A stretch of 12,944 nt of DNA. Source: an uncultured Hymenobacter sp. GTDB taxonomy: Bacteria > Bacteroidota > Bacteroidia > Cytophagales > Hymenobacteraceae. The notes below the pieces were generated by a model. That model was not told the origin of the DNA and ran no database searches. It worked only from the letters and a program-made list of their open reading frames with translations. Position numbers and translations under genes: made by a program. Of the stretch, positions 5,378 through 12,277 are shown piece after piece; position 1 is the first letter of the stretch; every line of letters begins with the position of its first letter. The DNA lies in assembly GCA_937871705.1 (NCBI GenBank), contig CALMOO010000679.1, positions 1-12,944 on the forward strand, given 5' to 3'.

Positions 5378-6361
5378 GTGAACATCCTCCATCAAGTTGC
5401 CCTGGGGAGCCAGGGCCTGAGCGTACCCGTGGAAGGCCTCGGCTGCATGGGCATGACGACCCTGGCCGGCATGGACGTCTATGGCAAGCCCGACGAGGCC
5501 GAAAGCCTGGCCACCATTCACCGCGCCCGCGAGCTGGGCGTGACTTTTCTGGACACGGCCGACCTCTACGGCCCCTTGCTCAACGAGCGGCTGCTGGCCA
5601 AGGCCACCGCCGGGCAGCGCAACCAGTATACTATCGCCACTAAGTTTGGCTACGAGGTAGACGAGGCCGAGCAGCTGACCTGGGGCTTCAACGGCCGGCC
5701 CGACTACGTGCGCAAGGCGGCGGAACGCTCCCTGCAGAACCTCAAAACCGACTATATCGACCTCTATTACCTGCACCGCCTCGACCCCGCCACCCCCATC
5801 GAGGACACCGTGGGGGCCATGAGCCGGCTGGTGGAAGAAGGCAAAGTGCGCTACCTGGGGTTGTCCGAAGTGCCCGCCGACATCCTGCGCCGGGCGCACG
5901 CCGTGCACCCGCTCACGGCCCTGCAAACCGAGTATTCGCTCTTCGACCGGGGCGTGGAGGAAGGCGGCGTGCTGCAAGCGGCCCGCGAGCTGGGCATCGG
6001 CTTCGTGGCGTACTCGCCGCTGGGCCGAGGCTTCCTGTCGGGCGAGATTACCAAATTTGAGGACTTCGAACCGACCGATATTCGCCGCAACCTGCCGCGC
6101 TACCAGGGCGAGAGCTTCCAGAAAAACCTGGACCTGGTGCAGAAAATTCAGGGGCTGGCGGCCCAAAAGCACGTGACGGCCGCCCAACTGGCCCTGGCCT
6201 GGGTGCTGGCGCAGGGCGTGGTGCCCATCCCCGGCACCAAGCGCCGCCCCAACCTGGAGCAAAACGTGGCGGCGGCCGCCATCGTCCTCAGCGCGCAGGA
6301 GCTGGCCGAACTGAATGCAGTGCTGCCCGTGGGCAGCGTCAGCGGGGCGGCCTACGCCTAG
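5378..6361 (+). CDS. Aldo/keto reductase, 327 aa
   Basis: A cytosolic NADPH-dependent (beta/alpha)8-barrel oxidoreductase that reduces aldehydes or ketones. The start is GTG 5378, giving MNILHQVALGSQGLSVPVEG followed by LGCMGMT, the usual N-terminus of the YakC/AKR13-like group; earlier in-frame starts give an unrelated extension. The catalytic tetrad is complete: Asp59 and Tyr64 in LDTADLYG, Lys89 in IATKFGY, His133 in YYLHRLDP. Cofactor segments follow: YLGLSEV, LQTEYSLFDR, AYSPLGRGFLSG and PIPGTKRRPNLEQNV, the last contacting the NADPH phosphate. Length is normal and the frame intact. A regulator of the AraC family follows on the same strand, a frequent companion of such reductases. The specific substrate cannot be read from sequence. 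Confidence 0.95.
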   Translation: MNILHQVALGSQGLSVPVEGLGCMGMTTLAGMDVYGKPDEAESLATIHRARELGVTFLDTADLYGPLLNERLLAKATAGQRNQYTIATKFGYEVDEAEQLTWGFNGRPDYVRKAAERSLQNLKTDYIDLYYLHRLDPATPIEDTVGAMSRLVEEGKVRYLGLSEVPADILRRAHAVHPLTALQTEYSLFDRGVEEGGVLQAARELGIGFVAYSPLGRGFLSGEITKFEDFEPTDIRRNLPRYQGESFQKNLDLVQKIQGLAAQKHVTAAQLALAWVLAQGVVPIPGTKRRPNLEQNVAAAAIVLSAQELAELNAVLPVGSVSGAAYA

Positions 6362-6440
6362 GCCCGGTCGGCTGCTGCTGCTGCTGCCAGTAGCGCGGCC
6401 ACCGGCATCGTTTCGGGGCTGTTCGGCTTACCTTACTGAC

Positions 6441-6519
6441 GTTACGCAGTGGGCAGTAGCGCGATTTACAAAAATCGCGCTACTGCCCCAACGGCACTTG
6501 AATGAAGGCGCTGCGTAAC
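6441..6519. repeat. Nested palindrome (REP-like) in the intergenic gap
   Basis: The core is a perfect 17-bp stem: 6451-6467 pairs with 6472-6488 around the loop ACAA, with GGGCAGTAGCGCGATTT as the left arm. An outer inverted pair, GTTACGCAG (6441-6449) with CTGCGTAAC (6511-6519), brackets it. CAGTAGCGCG also occurs once more upstream near 6388. There is no T-run after the stem, so it is not a simple intrinsic terminator, although it could end or stabilise the reductase transcript. It looks like a repeated extragenic palindrome. Confidence 0.7.
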
Positions 6520-6542
6520 AGCAGTTACCTTAGCCTTGGCTT

Positions 6543-7448
6543 ATGAAACCACCTGATTTTCAAGTGCTGCACACCGTCACGGAATACGCCCGCTACTACG
6601 GGCTGCCCGCCCCGGCGCACCCGTTGCTCACGCTCATCAACCTGGCCGATGTGCGCGGCCAGGCTATGCCGGCCCCGGTGGTGGCGCAGCTGTACACCGT
6701 GGCCCTCAAGCGCGGGCTGAAGGGCACGGTGCACTACGGCCGCCAGACCTACGATTTTCACGATGGCCTGCTCACCTCGCTGGCTCCCGGCCAGGTAGTG
6801 CTGGCCGATGCCAGCCTCGATACCTCCGAGCTGAGCGGCTGGGCCCTGGTGTTTCACCCCGACCTGCTGCGTAAATACCCGCTGGGCCAGAAAATCACCG
6901 GCTACGGCTTTTTTTCTTACGCGGTGCACGAGGCCCTGCACGTTTCGGCCAAGGAAGAGCGGCTGCTGGAAAGTGTGCTGCGCAACATCGAGCACGAATA
7001 CGAGCAACCTATCGACGCCTTCAGCCAGGAATTGCTGGTGGCGCAGCTGGAGGTGCTGCTGGGCTACGCTAACCGCTTTTACCACCGCCAGTTTCTGACC
7101 CGGCGTATAGTCGAGCACGATTTGCTCAGTCGCTTCGAGGCCCGGCTCACGGCCCATTTTGCGCAGGCGGGCACCCCGCCGCTGCCCACCGTGCAGCATG
7201 TGGCTGAGGAGCTGCACGTTTCGCCCGCTTACCTCAGCGACATGCTGCGCGCGCTCACCGGCCAGACGGCCCAACAGCACCTGCACCACGCCCTGATTGA
7301 GAAAGCCAAGCAGCTGCTGCTCAGCACGTCGCTCACCGTCAGCGAAACGGCCTTTCAACTTGGCTTCGACTATCCGCACTATTTCACGCGCTTGTTTAAA
7401 AGCAAAACGGGCCTCACCCCGGCCGCCTTCCGTTTCTCAGCGCACTAA
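6543..7448 (+). CDS. AraC-family transcriptional regulator, 301 aa
   Basis: A DNA-binding regulator with an N-terminal sensing part (about 1-190) and a C-terminal AraC/XylS double helix-turn-helix (about 205-300). The first HTH is visible as VQHVAEELHVSPAYLSDMLR (217-236). The second is LTVSETAFQLGFDYPHYFTR (264-283), followed by the family signature LFKSKTGLTPAAFR. The N-terminal half has the cupin-like strand pattern common in Bacteroidota members (LLTSLAPGQVVLAD, then WALVFHPDLL). ATG 6543 gives the expected short N-terminus; upstream is a palindromic intergenic gap. It lies between a reductase and a molybdenum hydroxylase subunit on the same strand and may control either. The inducer is unknown. 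A weak TACCTTAG at 6526 is too close to the ATG to be a convincing promoter. Confidence 0.95.
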   Translation: MKPPDFQVLHTVTEYARYYGLPAPAHPLLTLINLADVRGQAMPAPVVAQLYTVALKRGLKGTVHYGRQTYDFHDGLLTSLAPGQVVLADASLDTSELSGWALVFHPDLLRKYPLGQKITGYGFFSYAVHEALHVSAKEERLLESVLRNIEHEYEQPIDAFSQELLVAQLEVLLGYANRFYHRQFLTRRIVEHDLLSRFEARLTAHFAQAGTPPLPTVQHVAEELHVSPAYLSDMLRALTGQTAQQHLHHALIEKAKQLLLSTSLTVSETAFQLGFDYPHYFTRLFKSKTGLTPAAFRFSAH

Positions 7449-7514
7449 CATACGCCCTTTCAGAACGCCCACTCCTGCGGGTGCATCGCTTTCCACCTCT
7501 CCACCCAGCAGACC

Positions 7515-9839
7515 ATGACCACGCTTAAGGGAACGCTGCTCAACACAGCCAACAGCTTGATGAGCAAGGCCATGAAGCTCACGCCCGACCGGGAACCCGA
7601 TGCCTTGCTGCACGCCGACCAGTTTGTGGGCCAGCCCTACCCCCGGGTGGATGGCCGGCTGAAAGTAACCGGCAGCGCGCAGTACAGCGCCGAATACGCC
7701 CTGCCCGGCCTCACCCACGCAGCCCTGGTACACAGCACCATTGCCAAAGGCACCATCACGGCGCTGGATACGACGGCGGCGGCCGCCGTGCCGGGGGTGC
7801 TCGCGGTGATGACCTACCAGAACGCGCCCCGCATGTACGCCCCCACCGATGCCTACGTCGTGAACATGGCTAACCCGCTGGCCGGCTCCACCACCACGCT
7901 GCCGGTGATGCAGGACCCCACCATTCACTGGAATGGGCAGCCCGTGGCGGTCGTGGTGGCCGACACGCTGGCCACGGCGCTCTACGCAGCTAGTCTGGTG
8001 CACGTCACCTACGCCGCGCAAACGCCGCGCCTGGTGCTGGCCGCCCACAAAGACCAGGCCTTCATGCCCGACCACATGGTGCTGCTGCCGCCCGAAATCA
8101 AGAAAGGCGACGCCGAAGGCCAACTGCCGCTAGCCCCGGTGCGCGTGGACCTCACCTACACCACGCCCTACCTGAACCACAACGCGATGGAGCCCCACGC
8201 TACCACCGCCACGTGGCTCGACGACGAGCACCTGACCGTGTACGACGCGACGCAGTATCCGTCGGGGGTGCAGGAGACGCTGGTGCAGCTGTTTGGGCTG
8301 GAGCCGACGGGCGTGCGGGTAGTAACCAAATTCGTGGGCGGGGCCTTCGGGGGCAAGGTGGCCATGTGGCAGAACACGGCCCTGGCCGCCGCCGCCGCCC
8401 GGCTGGTTGGGCGGCCGGTGCAGCTGAATCTGGCGCGGGCCTCGGTCAACTATATGGTGGGGGGCCGCACCACCACCGAGCAGCGCGTGGCCCTTGGTGC
8501 CACCCCCGACGGCCAGCTCACGGCCCTTATCCACTCGGGCTACACCATGTGCACCTCGGATGTGTACGCCGAGCAATTCTCCGCGATGGCCCGCCACCAG
8601 TACGCCGTGCCCAACATCCACGTCTGGCAGAAAGTAGTGGAGTTGGACCGGGTGCAGAACTCGTTTATGCGCGCCCCCGGCGAAACGCCCGGCTCCTTCG
8701 CCCTCGAATCGGCGATGGATGAGCTGGCCTACAAACTCGGGATGGACCCACTGGCGCTGCGCCGCCGCAACGAGCCCAGCCAAGACCCCACCGAGGACAC
8801 ACCTTTTTCGAGCCGCAGCCTGCTCGAAGCCTACGACCAGGGCGCCCGCCTCTTCGGCTGGAACCCTCGGTGCCCCACCCCCGGCACCACGCAAGTGGGC
8901 GACTGGCTCATCGGCACGGGCGTGGCCGGCAGCTACTACCCCGTGCAGCCGTTGCCGGCCACCGTGCGGGCGCGCCTCACCCCCGAAGGCGAGGTGACGG
9001 TATTCACCTCGTCGGTAGAAATGGGCGTGGGGGCCACCACGGTGCAAACTCAGCACATTGCCGAGCGGTTTGGGGTGGCGTTTGCCTGCGCCCACTACGT
9101 GCACGGCGATTCCGACCTGCCGGTGTCGCGGGCCATGGGCGGCTCGGCAGCTACGGCGGCGGTCGGCTCCGCCATTCAGGCCGCTGCCGAAAAGCTGACA
9201 GACGAGCTGCTGAAACTGGCGAACAAAGACCAAAATTCGCCCCTGCGCAGAGCCGACCGGGCTAACGTGCAACTGCGCAACGGCGGGCTCTACCTGCGCG
9301 ACCAACCCACGGTGGGCACTGCTTACCAAGAACTGCTAGCCACTCAGGACCAGCCGTTTATCGAGGTCGAGGGCTCGTCGCCCCCGCCCACCGAGGGCGC
9401 CAAGTATTCGATGGCTTCCTACGGGGTGCATTTCTGCGAAGTCGGGGTGCACGCCCTCACCCGCGAGGTGCGGGTGCGCCGCTTCGTCACGGTCATGGAC
9501 TGCGGGCGCATCGTGAACCCCCAAACGGCCCGCTCGCAGATTATGGGCGGCATCATCATGGGCATCGGCATGGCCCTGCTGGAAGAAGCGGTGTACGACG
9601 AGCGCACCGGCCGGCTGCTGACCCCCACGCTGGGCGACTACCACGTGCCCGTCAACGCCGACATCCCCCCCATCGACGTGCACTTCCTCAACCTGCCCGA
9701 CCCGCACACGGCGCTGGGCGTGAAGCCAGTGGGCGAAATCGGCATTGTGGGCACGGCCGCCGCCGTGGCCAACGCCGTGTACCACGCCACCGGCATCCGG
9801 GTGCGCGACCTGCCGATTACGGTCGATAAGCTGCTCTAG
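7515..9839 (+). CDS. Xanthine dehydrogenase-family molybdopterin-binding subunit, 774 aa
   Basis: The catalytic large subunit of a molybdenum hydroxylase, nearest in pattern to bacterial aldehyde oxidoreductase (PaoC/YagR type), oxidising aldehydes or N-heterocycles. The N-terminal hammerhead domain (about 38-150) starts VGQPYPRVDGRLKVTGSAQY. The Moco-binding domains follow, with GGAFGGK (275-281), RAPGE (386-390), GVGATTVQTQHIAERF and a GGSAATAAVGSA loop. The catalytic glutamate is Glu741 in GVKPVGEIGIVG. The C-terminus (GIRVRDLPITVDKLL) is complete. ATG 7515 is 66 bp after the AraC gene. The protein normally works with a 2Fe-2S subunit and a FAD subunit, usually encoded directly upstream; neither is here, the upstream gene is the regulator and downstream is debris. 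It may use partners encoded elsewhere or have lost them. No obvious Tat signal. Confidence 0.95.
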   Translation: MTTLKGTLLNTANSLMSKAMKLTPDREPDALLHADQFVGQPYPRVDGRLKVTGSAQYSAEYALPGLTHAALVHSTIAKGTITALDTTAAAAVPGVLAVMTYQNAPRMYAPTDAYVVNMANPLAGSTTTLPVMQDPTIHWNGQPVAVVVADTLATALYAASLVHVTYAAQTPRLVLAAHKDQAFMPDHMVLLPPEIKKGDAEGQLPLAPVRVDLTYTTPYLNHNAMEPHATTATWLDDEHLTVYDATQYPSGVQETLVQLFGLEPTGVRVVTKFVGGAFGGKVAMWQNTALAAAAARLVGRPVQLNLARASVNYMVGGRTTTEQRVALGATPDGQLTALIHSGYTMCTSDVYAEQFSAMARHQYAVPNIHVWQKVVELDRVQNSFMRAPGETPGSFALESAMDELAYKLGMDPLALRRRNEPSQDPTEDTPFSSRSLLEAYDQGARLFGWNPRCPTPGTTQVGDWLIGTGVAGSYYPVQPLPATVRARLTPEGEVTVFTSSVEMGVGATTVQTQHIAERFGVAFACAHYVHGDSDLPVSRAMGGSAATAAVGSAIQAAAEKLTDELLKLANKDQNSPLRRADRANVQLRNGGLYLRDQPTVGTAYQELLATQDQPFIEVEGSSPPPTEGAKYSMASYGVHFCEVGVHALTREVRVRRFVTVMDCGRIVNPQTARSQIMGGIIMGIGMALLEEAVYDERTGRLLTPTLGDYHVPVNADIPPIDVHFLNLPDPHTALGVKPVGEIGIVGTAAAVANAVYHATGIRVRDLPITVDKLL

Positions 9840-9939
9840 CGCCGGTTAGGAGCTGGTAGCGCCAGGTGGAGGAAGCCAGCCGTTCGTACCTGCCCGGGGC
9901 GTCAAAGACGGAGTGAGCACTGGCAACGCCGGCTAAGGC

Positions 9940-10182
9940 CTACAGAATCACCTGATTCCAGAAGATGACTTGCCCCGCCCGCTGGCGCACGAGCCGGATG
10001 CCGTCGTCCTGGGAGACGACGATGGCCTGGCAGAGGCGGTAAGCGGCGCGGTGGCGGGTGCCGCCGCTGTCGGCCGCTTCCGCCTGCAGCGGCGCGCCTT
10101 CGACATCGAGGGCGCGGTACACGAGGGGCGTGGGTGGAGCCGGGGCGGCGATTTCTACCCCAAAGCCGAGCACGCTGAACGC
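9940..10182 (-). pseudogene. C-terminal fragment of a DisA_N (diadenylate-cyclase-like) protein
   Basis: The minus-strand frame reads AFSVLGFGVEIAAPAPPTPL, VYRALDVEGAPL, then SGGTRHRAAYRLCQ, AIVVSQDDGIRLV and RQRAGQVIFWNQVIL before TAG. GTRHRAA followed by a hydrophobic IVVSxxxGxI strand is the signature of the DisA_N/DAC nucleotide-binding fold, which in Bacteroidota also occurs in sensor-like proteins of uncertain activity. The spacing between RLCQ and AIVVSQ looks several residues short, suggesting a deletion, and the frame has a TAG just upstream (10183-10185). Only the last third of a domain remains; the DGA active-site motif is not recognisable. The fragment abuts the truncated histidine kinase, so the two were joined by deletion. 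Confidence 0.5.
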
Positions 10183-10185
10183 CTA

Positions 10186-10639
10186 GTCGAGCATGGCGCA
10201 GCGCCACCCTGATTTCGGTGGCGGCGTGGGCGTGGCGCACGGCGTTGGTAATGGCTTCTTTGGCCAGCAGGTAGAGGTGCTGGCGCAGCTGCGGAGCCAA
10301 GGGGTAGCATCGGGCAGGCCGCTTACGTCGAGGCGCGTGAGCAGGCCGGCTGCGTCGGCACTCTGGTCGAAGTGGTCGCGCAGGCGGTCGAGCAGCGCGC
10401 CCACGGTGTCGGCTCCGGCGTCGATGCTCCACACTACGTCGCGCATAGTGGTCAGGGCCGAGCGGCTATCAGCCAGCAAGGCATCCACGGCGGGGCTGGG
10501 GGCGGCGGCGTCCAGGCTGGTTTCGCGCAGCAGCTCGGCCGCGCATGCTCACCTGCGTGAGTAGCACGCCTACCTCGTCGTGCAAGTCGGCCGCGATGCG
10601 GGGGCGCAGGCGGGCCTCGCGCAGGGCGCGCCGCCCGCA
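10186..10639 (-). pseudogene. Histidine kinase fragment (LytS/NarL class), two frameshifts
   Basis: Reading leftward from 10639, ALREARLRPRIAADLHDEVG, then VLLTQVSM, is the dimerisation/phosphoacceptor helix of HisKA_3 kinases, with the phospho-His codon at 10580-10582. One extra base near 10538-10543 shifts the frame. The next part, visible in 10183-10488, reads MDALLADSRSALTTMRDVVW, SIDAGADTVGALLDRLRDHF and LDVSGLPDAT. One missing C in the run at 10301-10304 shifts again to PLAPQLRQHLYLLAKEAITN, then AVRHAHAATEIRVAL, the N-box of the HATPase domain. The kinase ends there: the nucleotide-binding G boxes are absent and DisA-like sequence follows. The N-terminal sensor is also absent, replaced by a transposase scrap. 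Neither a functional kinase nor a partner response regulator is encoded here. Confidence 0.75.
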
Positions 10640-10714
10640 CAGCTGCTTCATTTTGAGCGTGCTCCAGCCACTCTCGGCTAGGGCGTTGTCGCAGGGGTTA
10701 CCGGGCCGGCTCAC
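10640..10714 (-). pseudogene. Transposase scrap (IS3-type integrase core)
   Basis: From GTG 10714 the minus strand reads MSRPGNPCDNALAESGWSTL, then KMKQLC. The SxxGNxxDNAxAES-x-STLK block is the highly conserved region around the catalytic glutamate of the DDE integrase core of IS3-family (OrfB) transposases. Only about 25 residues remain before the sequence passes into the histidine kinase, in the same frame. No terminal inverted repeats of the element can be found. Confidence 0.65.
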
Positions 10715-11068
10715 AGCAGCTACCTAATCTGCTCCTGCGCGGCTTGGTACACCATCCGAACTACGGGCTCGAAGCCGAGGCTGCGCGCCAGGGAGCTGTC
10801 GCTCATCAAGTACTGAGCTGACTTACATTGGCAAACGCCCCGTTTGCCGCACAGGTTGCCCTACCAGCCAGCCGATAAGCCGGTTTGTTCCGACTACTAC
10901 AGCTAACTCTGACCTGGAATGCGGTAGAGGCTTACGTTGCCTGGCCCCGCCCCCGCCCGATGTGACCCAGCCAGTAGGTCGCTCAGCAAACTAACCCGCT
11001 TAGTTCGCTGTTTGAGAGGGGCCGGTCACGTGGTTTTGCCGGTGGCCGCCCTTTTCCTTAGAACCTTT
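10715..11068. other. Intergenic region without a convincing gene
   Basis: About 350 bp between the transposase scrap and the Rrf2 gene. A 28-codon minus-strand frame (10720-10806) reads MSDSSLARSLGFEPVVRMVY, then QAAQEQIR; it looks protein-like but I cannot assign it, and it may be further gene debris. The rest is non-coding. No clear promoter for the Rrf2 gene is visible; the frame of that gene is open upstream to 10937, but the extra residues look untranslated. Confidence 0.4.
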
Positions 11069-11497
11069 ATGCAGATAAGCAGCCGCTTTTCCGTTGCCGT
11101 CCATGTGCTTACTTTACTGGCGGCGGCCGTGCCCGGTGAGCTGCTGACTTCCGACCGCATGGCGGGCAGCGTCAATACCAACCCCGTCGTCATCCGGCGC
11201 ATTCTGGGCCAGCTCAAGCAGGCCGGGCTGGTGGAAGTGCGGGCGGCCGCCGGGGGCACCTACTTGCGCCGCGACCCGGCCACCCTGACCCTGCTGGACG
11301 TGTACCGAGCCGTGGAAGCGGCGGAGCCCCAGCTGTTTAGCATTCATGAGCACCCCAACCCGCACTGCCTGGTGGGCCGCACTATTCAGGCCGTGCTCGA
11401 TAGCACGCTGCAACGCGCCCAGACTGCGCTGGAGCAGGAGCTGGCCGCTACCACGCTGGCCCAGGTGCTGGCCGGGGTGCGCGAGCCGGTGAGCTAA
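11069..11497 (+). CDS. Rrf2-family transcriptional regulator, 142 aa
   Basis: A small winged-helix repressor. ATG 11069 gives MQISSRFSVAVHVLTLLAAA, the standard Rrf2 N-terminus. The HTH and wing follow: LTSDRMAGSVNTNPVVIRRI, LGQLKQAGLVEVRAAAGGTY, then LRRDPATLTLLDVYRAVE. Unlike IscR or NsrR it lacks a three-cysteine cluster (only Cys100 in NPHCLVG), so it is not an iron-sulfur sensor of that type; it resembles the YwnA/CymR-like branch, or could sense via the single thiol. It is followed after 17 bp by a strong palindrome that overlaps the promoter of the next gene, an NAD(P)-binding protein. In Bacillus subtilis ywnA and ywnB form a comparable pair. Local repression of the downstream unit is the likely role. 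Confidence 0.92.
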   Translation: MQISSRFSVAVHVLTLLAAAVPGELLTSDRMAGSVNTNPVVIRRILGQLKQAGLVEVRAAAGGTYLRRDPATLTLLDVYRAVEAAEPQLFSIHEHPNPHCLVGRTIQAVLDSTLQRAQTALEQELAATTLAQVLAGVREPVS

Positions 11498-11514
11498 CTA
11501 TTTTTTTGATCCTT

Positions 11515-11537
11515 ATTGTAACAATGTTTGTTACAAT
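11515..11537. promoter_or_regulatory. Candidate Rrf2 operator: 10-3-10 palindrome
   Basis: Half-sites ATTGTAACAA (11515-11524) and TTGTTACAAT (11528-11537) are perfect inverted copies around the 3-bp spacer TGT. The site begins 17 bp after the Rrf2 stop codon and overlaps the TTTG that would act as the -33 box of the next gene. Position and symmetry fit a dimeric repressor site; assignment to the adjacent regulator is inference. Confidence 0.7.
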
Positions 11538-11560
11538 TGGTTGTTTGCTGACTACCTTTG
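11527..11560 (+). promoter_or_regulatory. Bacteroidota-type promoter
   Basis: TACCTTTG (11553-11560) matches the Bacteroidota -7 consensus TAnnTTTG exactly, and TTTG at 11527-11530 lies 22 nt upstream as the -33 element. Transcription would begin near 11567, leaving a leader of roughly 48 nt before the ATG at 11615. The palindrome 11515-11537 overlaps the -33 box, so repression by promoter occlusion is expected. Confidence 0.65.
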
Positions 11561-11614
11561 CCAGGCTCCCCGCTACCGGGGGCGTGTTCACCAGCTTTTT
11601 CTCCTACTTACCTT

Positions 11615-12265
11615 ATGAAACTTGCCCTGCTAGGTGCCACCGGTTTTGTCGGCACCGCCCTACTGCACGAGTCCCTCACCCGCGGCCACCACGTCACGGC
11701 CATCGTGCGCGACCCGGCCAGGCTACCCGCTGGCCGCGACCACCTGACCGTAGTGGCGGGCGACGTGAACCAGCCCGCGCCACTGGCCCGGCAGCTGGCT
11801 GGCCACGACCTCGTGCTGAGTGCCTACAACCCCGGCTGGGGCCGCCCCGACCTCTACCCGGAGTTCCTGGCCGGCTCGCGGGCTATTGAGCAAGCTACCG
11901 CGCAGGCGGGCGTGCCGCGCCTGCTGGTGATTGGCGGGGCCGGCAGCCTCTTTATCGACGGCCACCAGGTGGTCGACTCGCCGCAGTTTCCGGCCGAGTA
12001 TAAGCAAGGGGCCAGCGCCGCCCGCGACTACCTGGGCGAGCTGCGCCAGAATACGCAGCTAGATTGGACCTTCTTCAGCCCGGCCCTGGAGATGCACCCC
12101 GGCATCGCTACGGGCCGCACCGGCCACTACCGCCTGGACACTGAAAGCCCCGTCTTCAACGAGGCCGGCCGCAGCTACCTTTCGGTGCAGGACCTGGCCG
12201 TGGCCGTGCTCGACGAGGTGGAGCAGGCCCGCTACCCGCGCCAGCGCTTCACGGCCGCCTACTAG
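11615..12265 (+). CDS. NAD(P)-binding Rossmann protein, YwnB/NmrA-like, 216 aa
   Basis: An atypical short-chain dehydrogenase-type protein. ATG 11615 gives MKLALLGATGFVGTALLHES with the dinucleotide-binding GxxGxxG at Gly7, Gly10 and Gly13, then the second strand TAIVRDPARL, GDVNQPAPLARQLAGHDLVL and LLVIGGAGSLFIDG. The C-terminal half holds DWTFFSPALEMHPGIATGRT and the family-like ISVQD equivalent SYLSVQDLAVAVLDEVEQ. Length matches the YwnB-like family (about 210 residues). These proteins often lie beside Rrf2 or HxlR-type regulators and are thought to respond to redox or electrophile stress, but their reactions are mostly unknown. It starts downstream of a promoter overlapped by a palindrome and is followed after 12 bp by an MFS exporter gene, so the two probably form one transcript. 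Confidence 0.93.
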   Translation: MKLALLGATGFVGTALLHESLTRGHHVTAIVRDPARLPAGRDHLTVVAGDVNQPAPLARQLAGHDLVLSAYNPGWGRPDLYPEFLAGSRAIEQATAQAGVPRLLVIGGAGSLFIDGHQVVDSPQFPAEYKQGASAARDYLGELRQNTQLDWTFFSPALEMHPGIATGRTGHYRLDTESPVFNEAGRSYLSVQDLAVAVLDEVEQARYPRQRFTAAY

Positions 12266-12277
12266 CCAGCACCAACC

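Noticed and set aside
5357..6262. 301-aa minus-strand open frame antisense to the aldo/keto reductase
   Set aside because: Pure antisense shadow of a clearly identified gene with a complete catalytic tetrad; similar shadows occur opposite the AraC gene and the molybdenum subunit.
8130..9329. 399-aa minus-strand open frame inside the molybdopterin subunit gene
   Set aside because: Low-complexity Gly/His/Arg/Val-rich translation with no family features, fully antisense to a conserved gene.
9902..10432. 176-aa minus-strand frame taken as one real protein
   Set aside because: Only its middle (LYLLAKEAITNAVRHAHA) makes sense as kinase; both ends are Arg/Pro-rich out-of-frame translations of neighbouring fragments.
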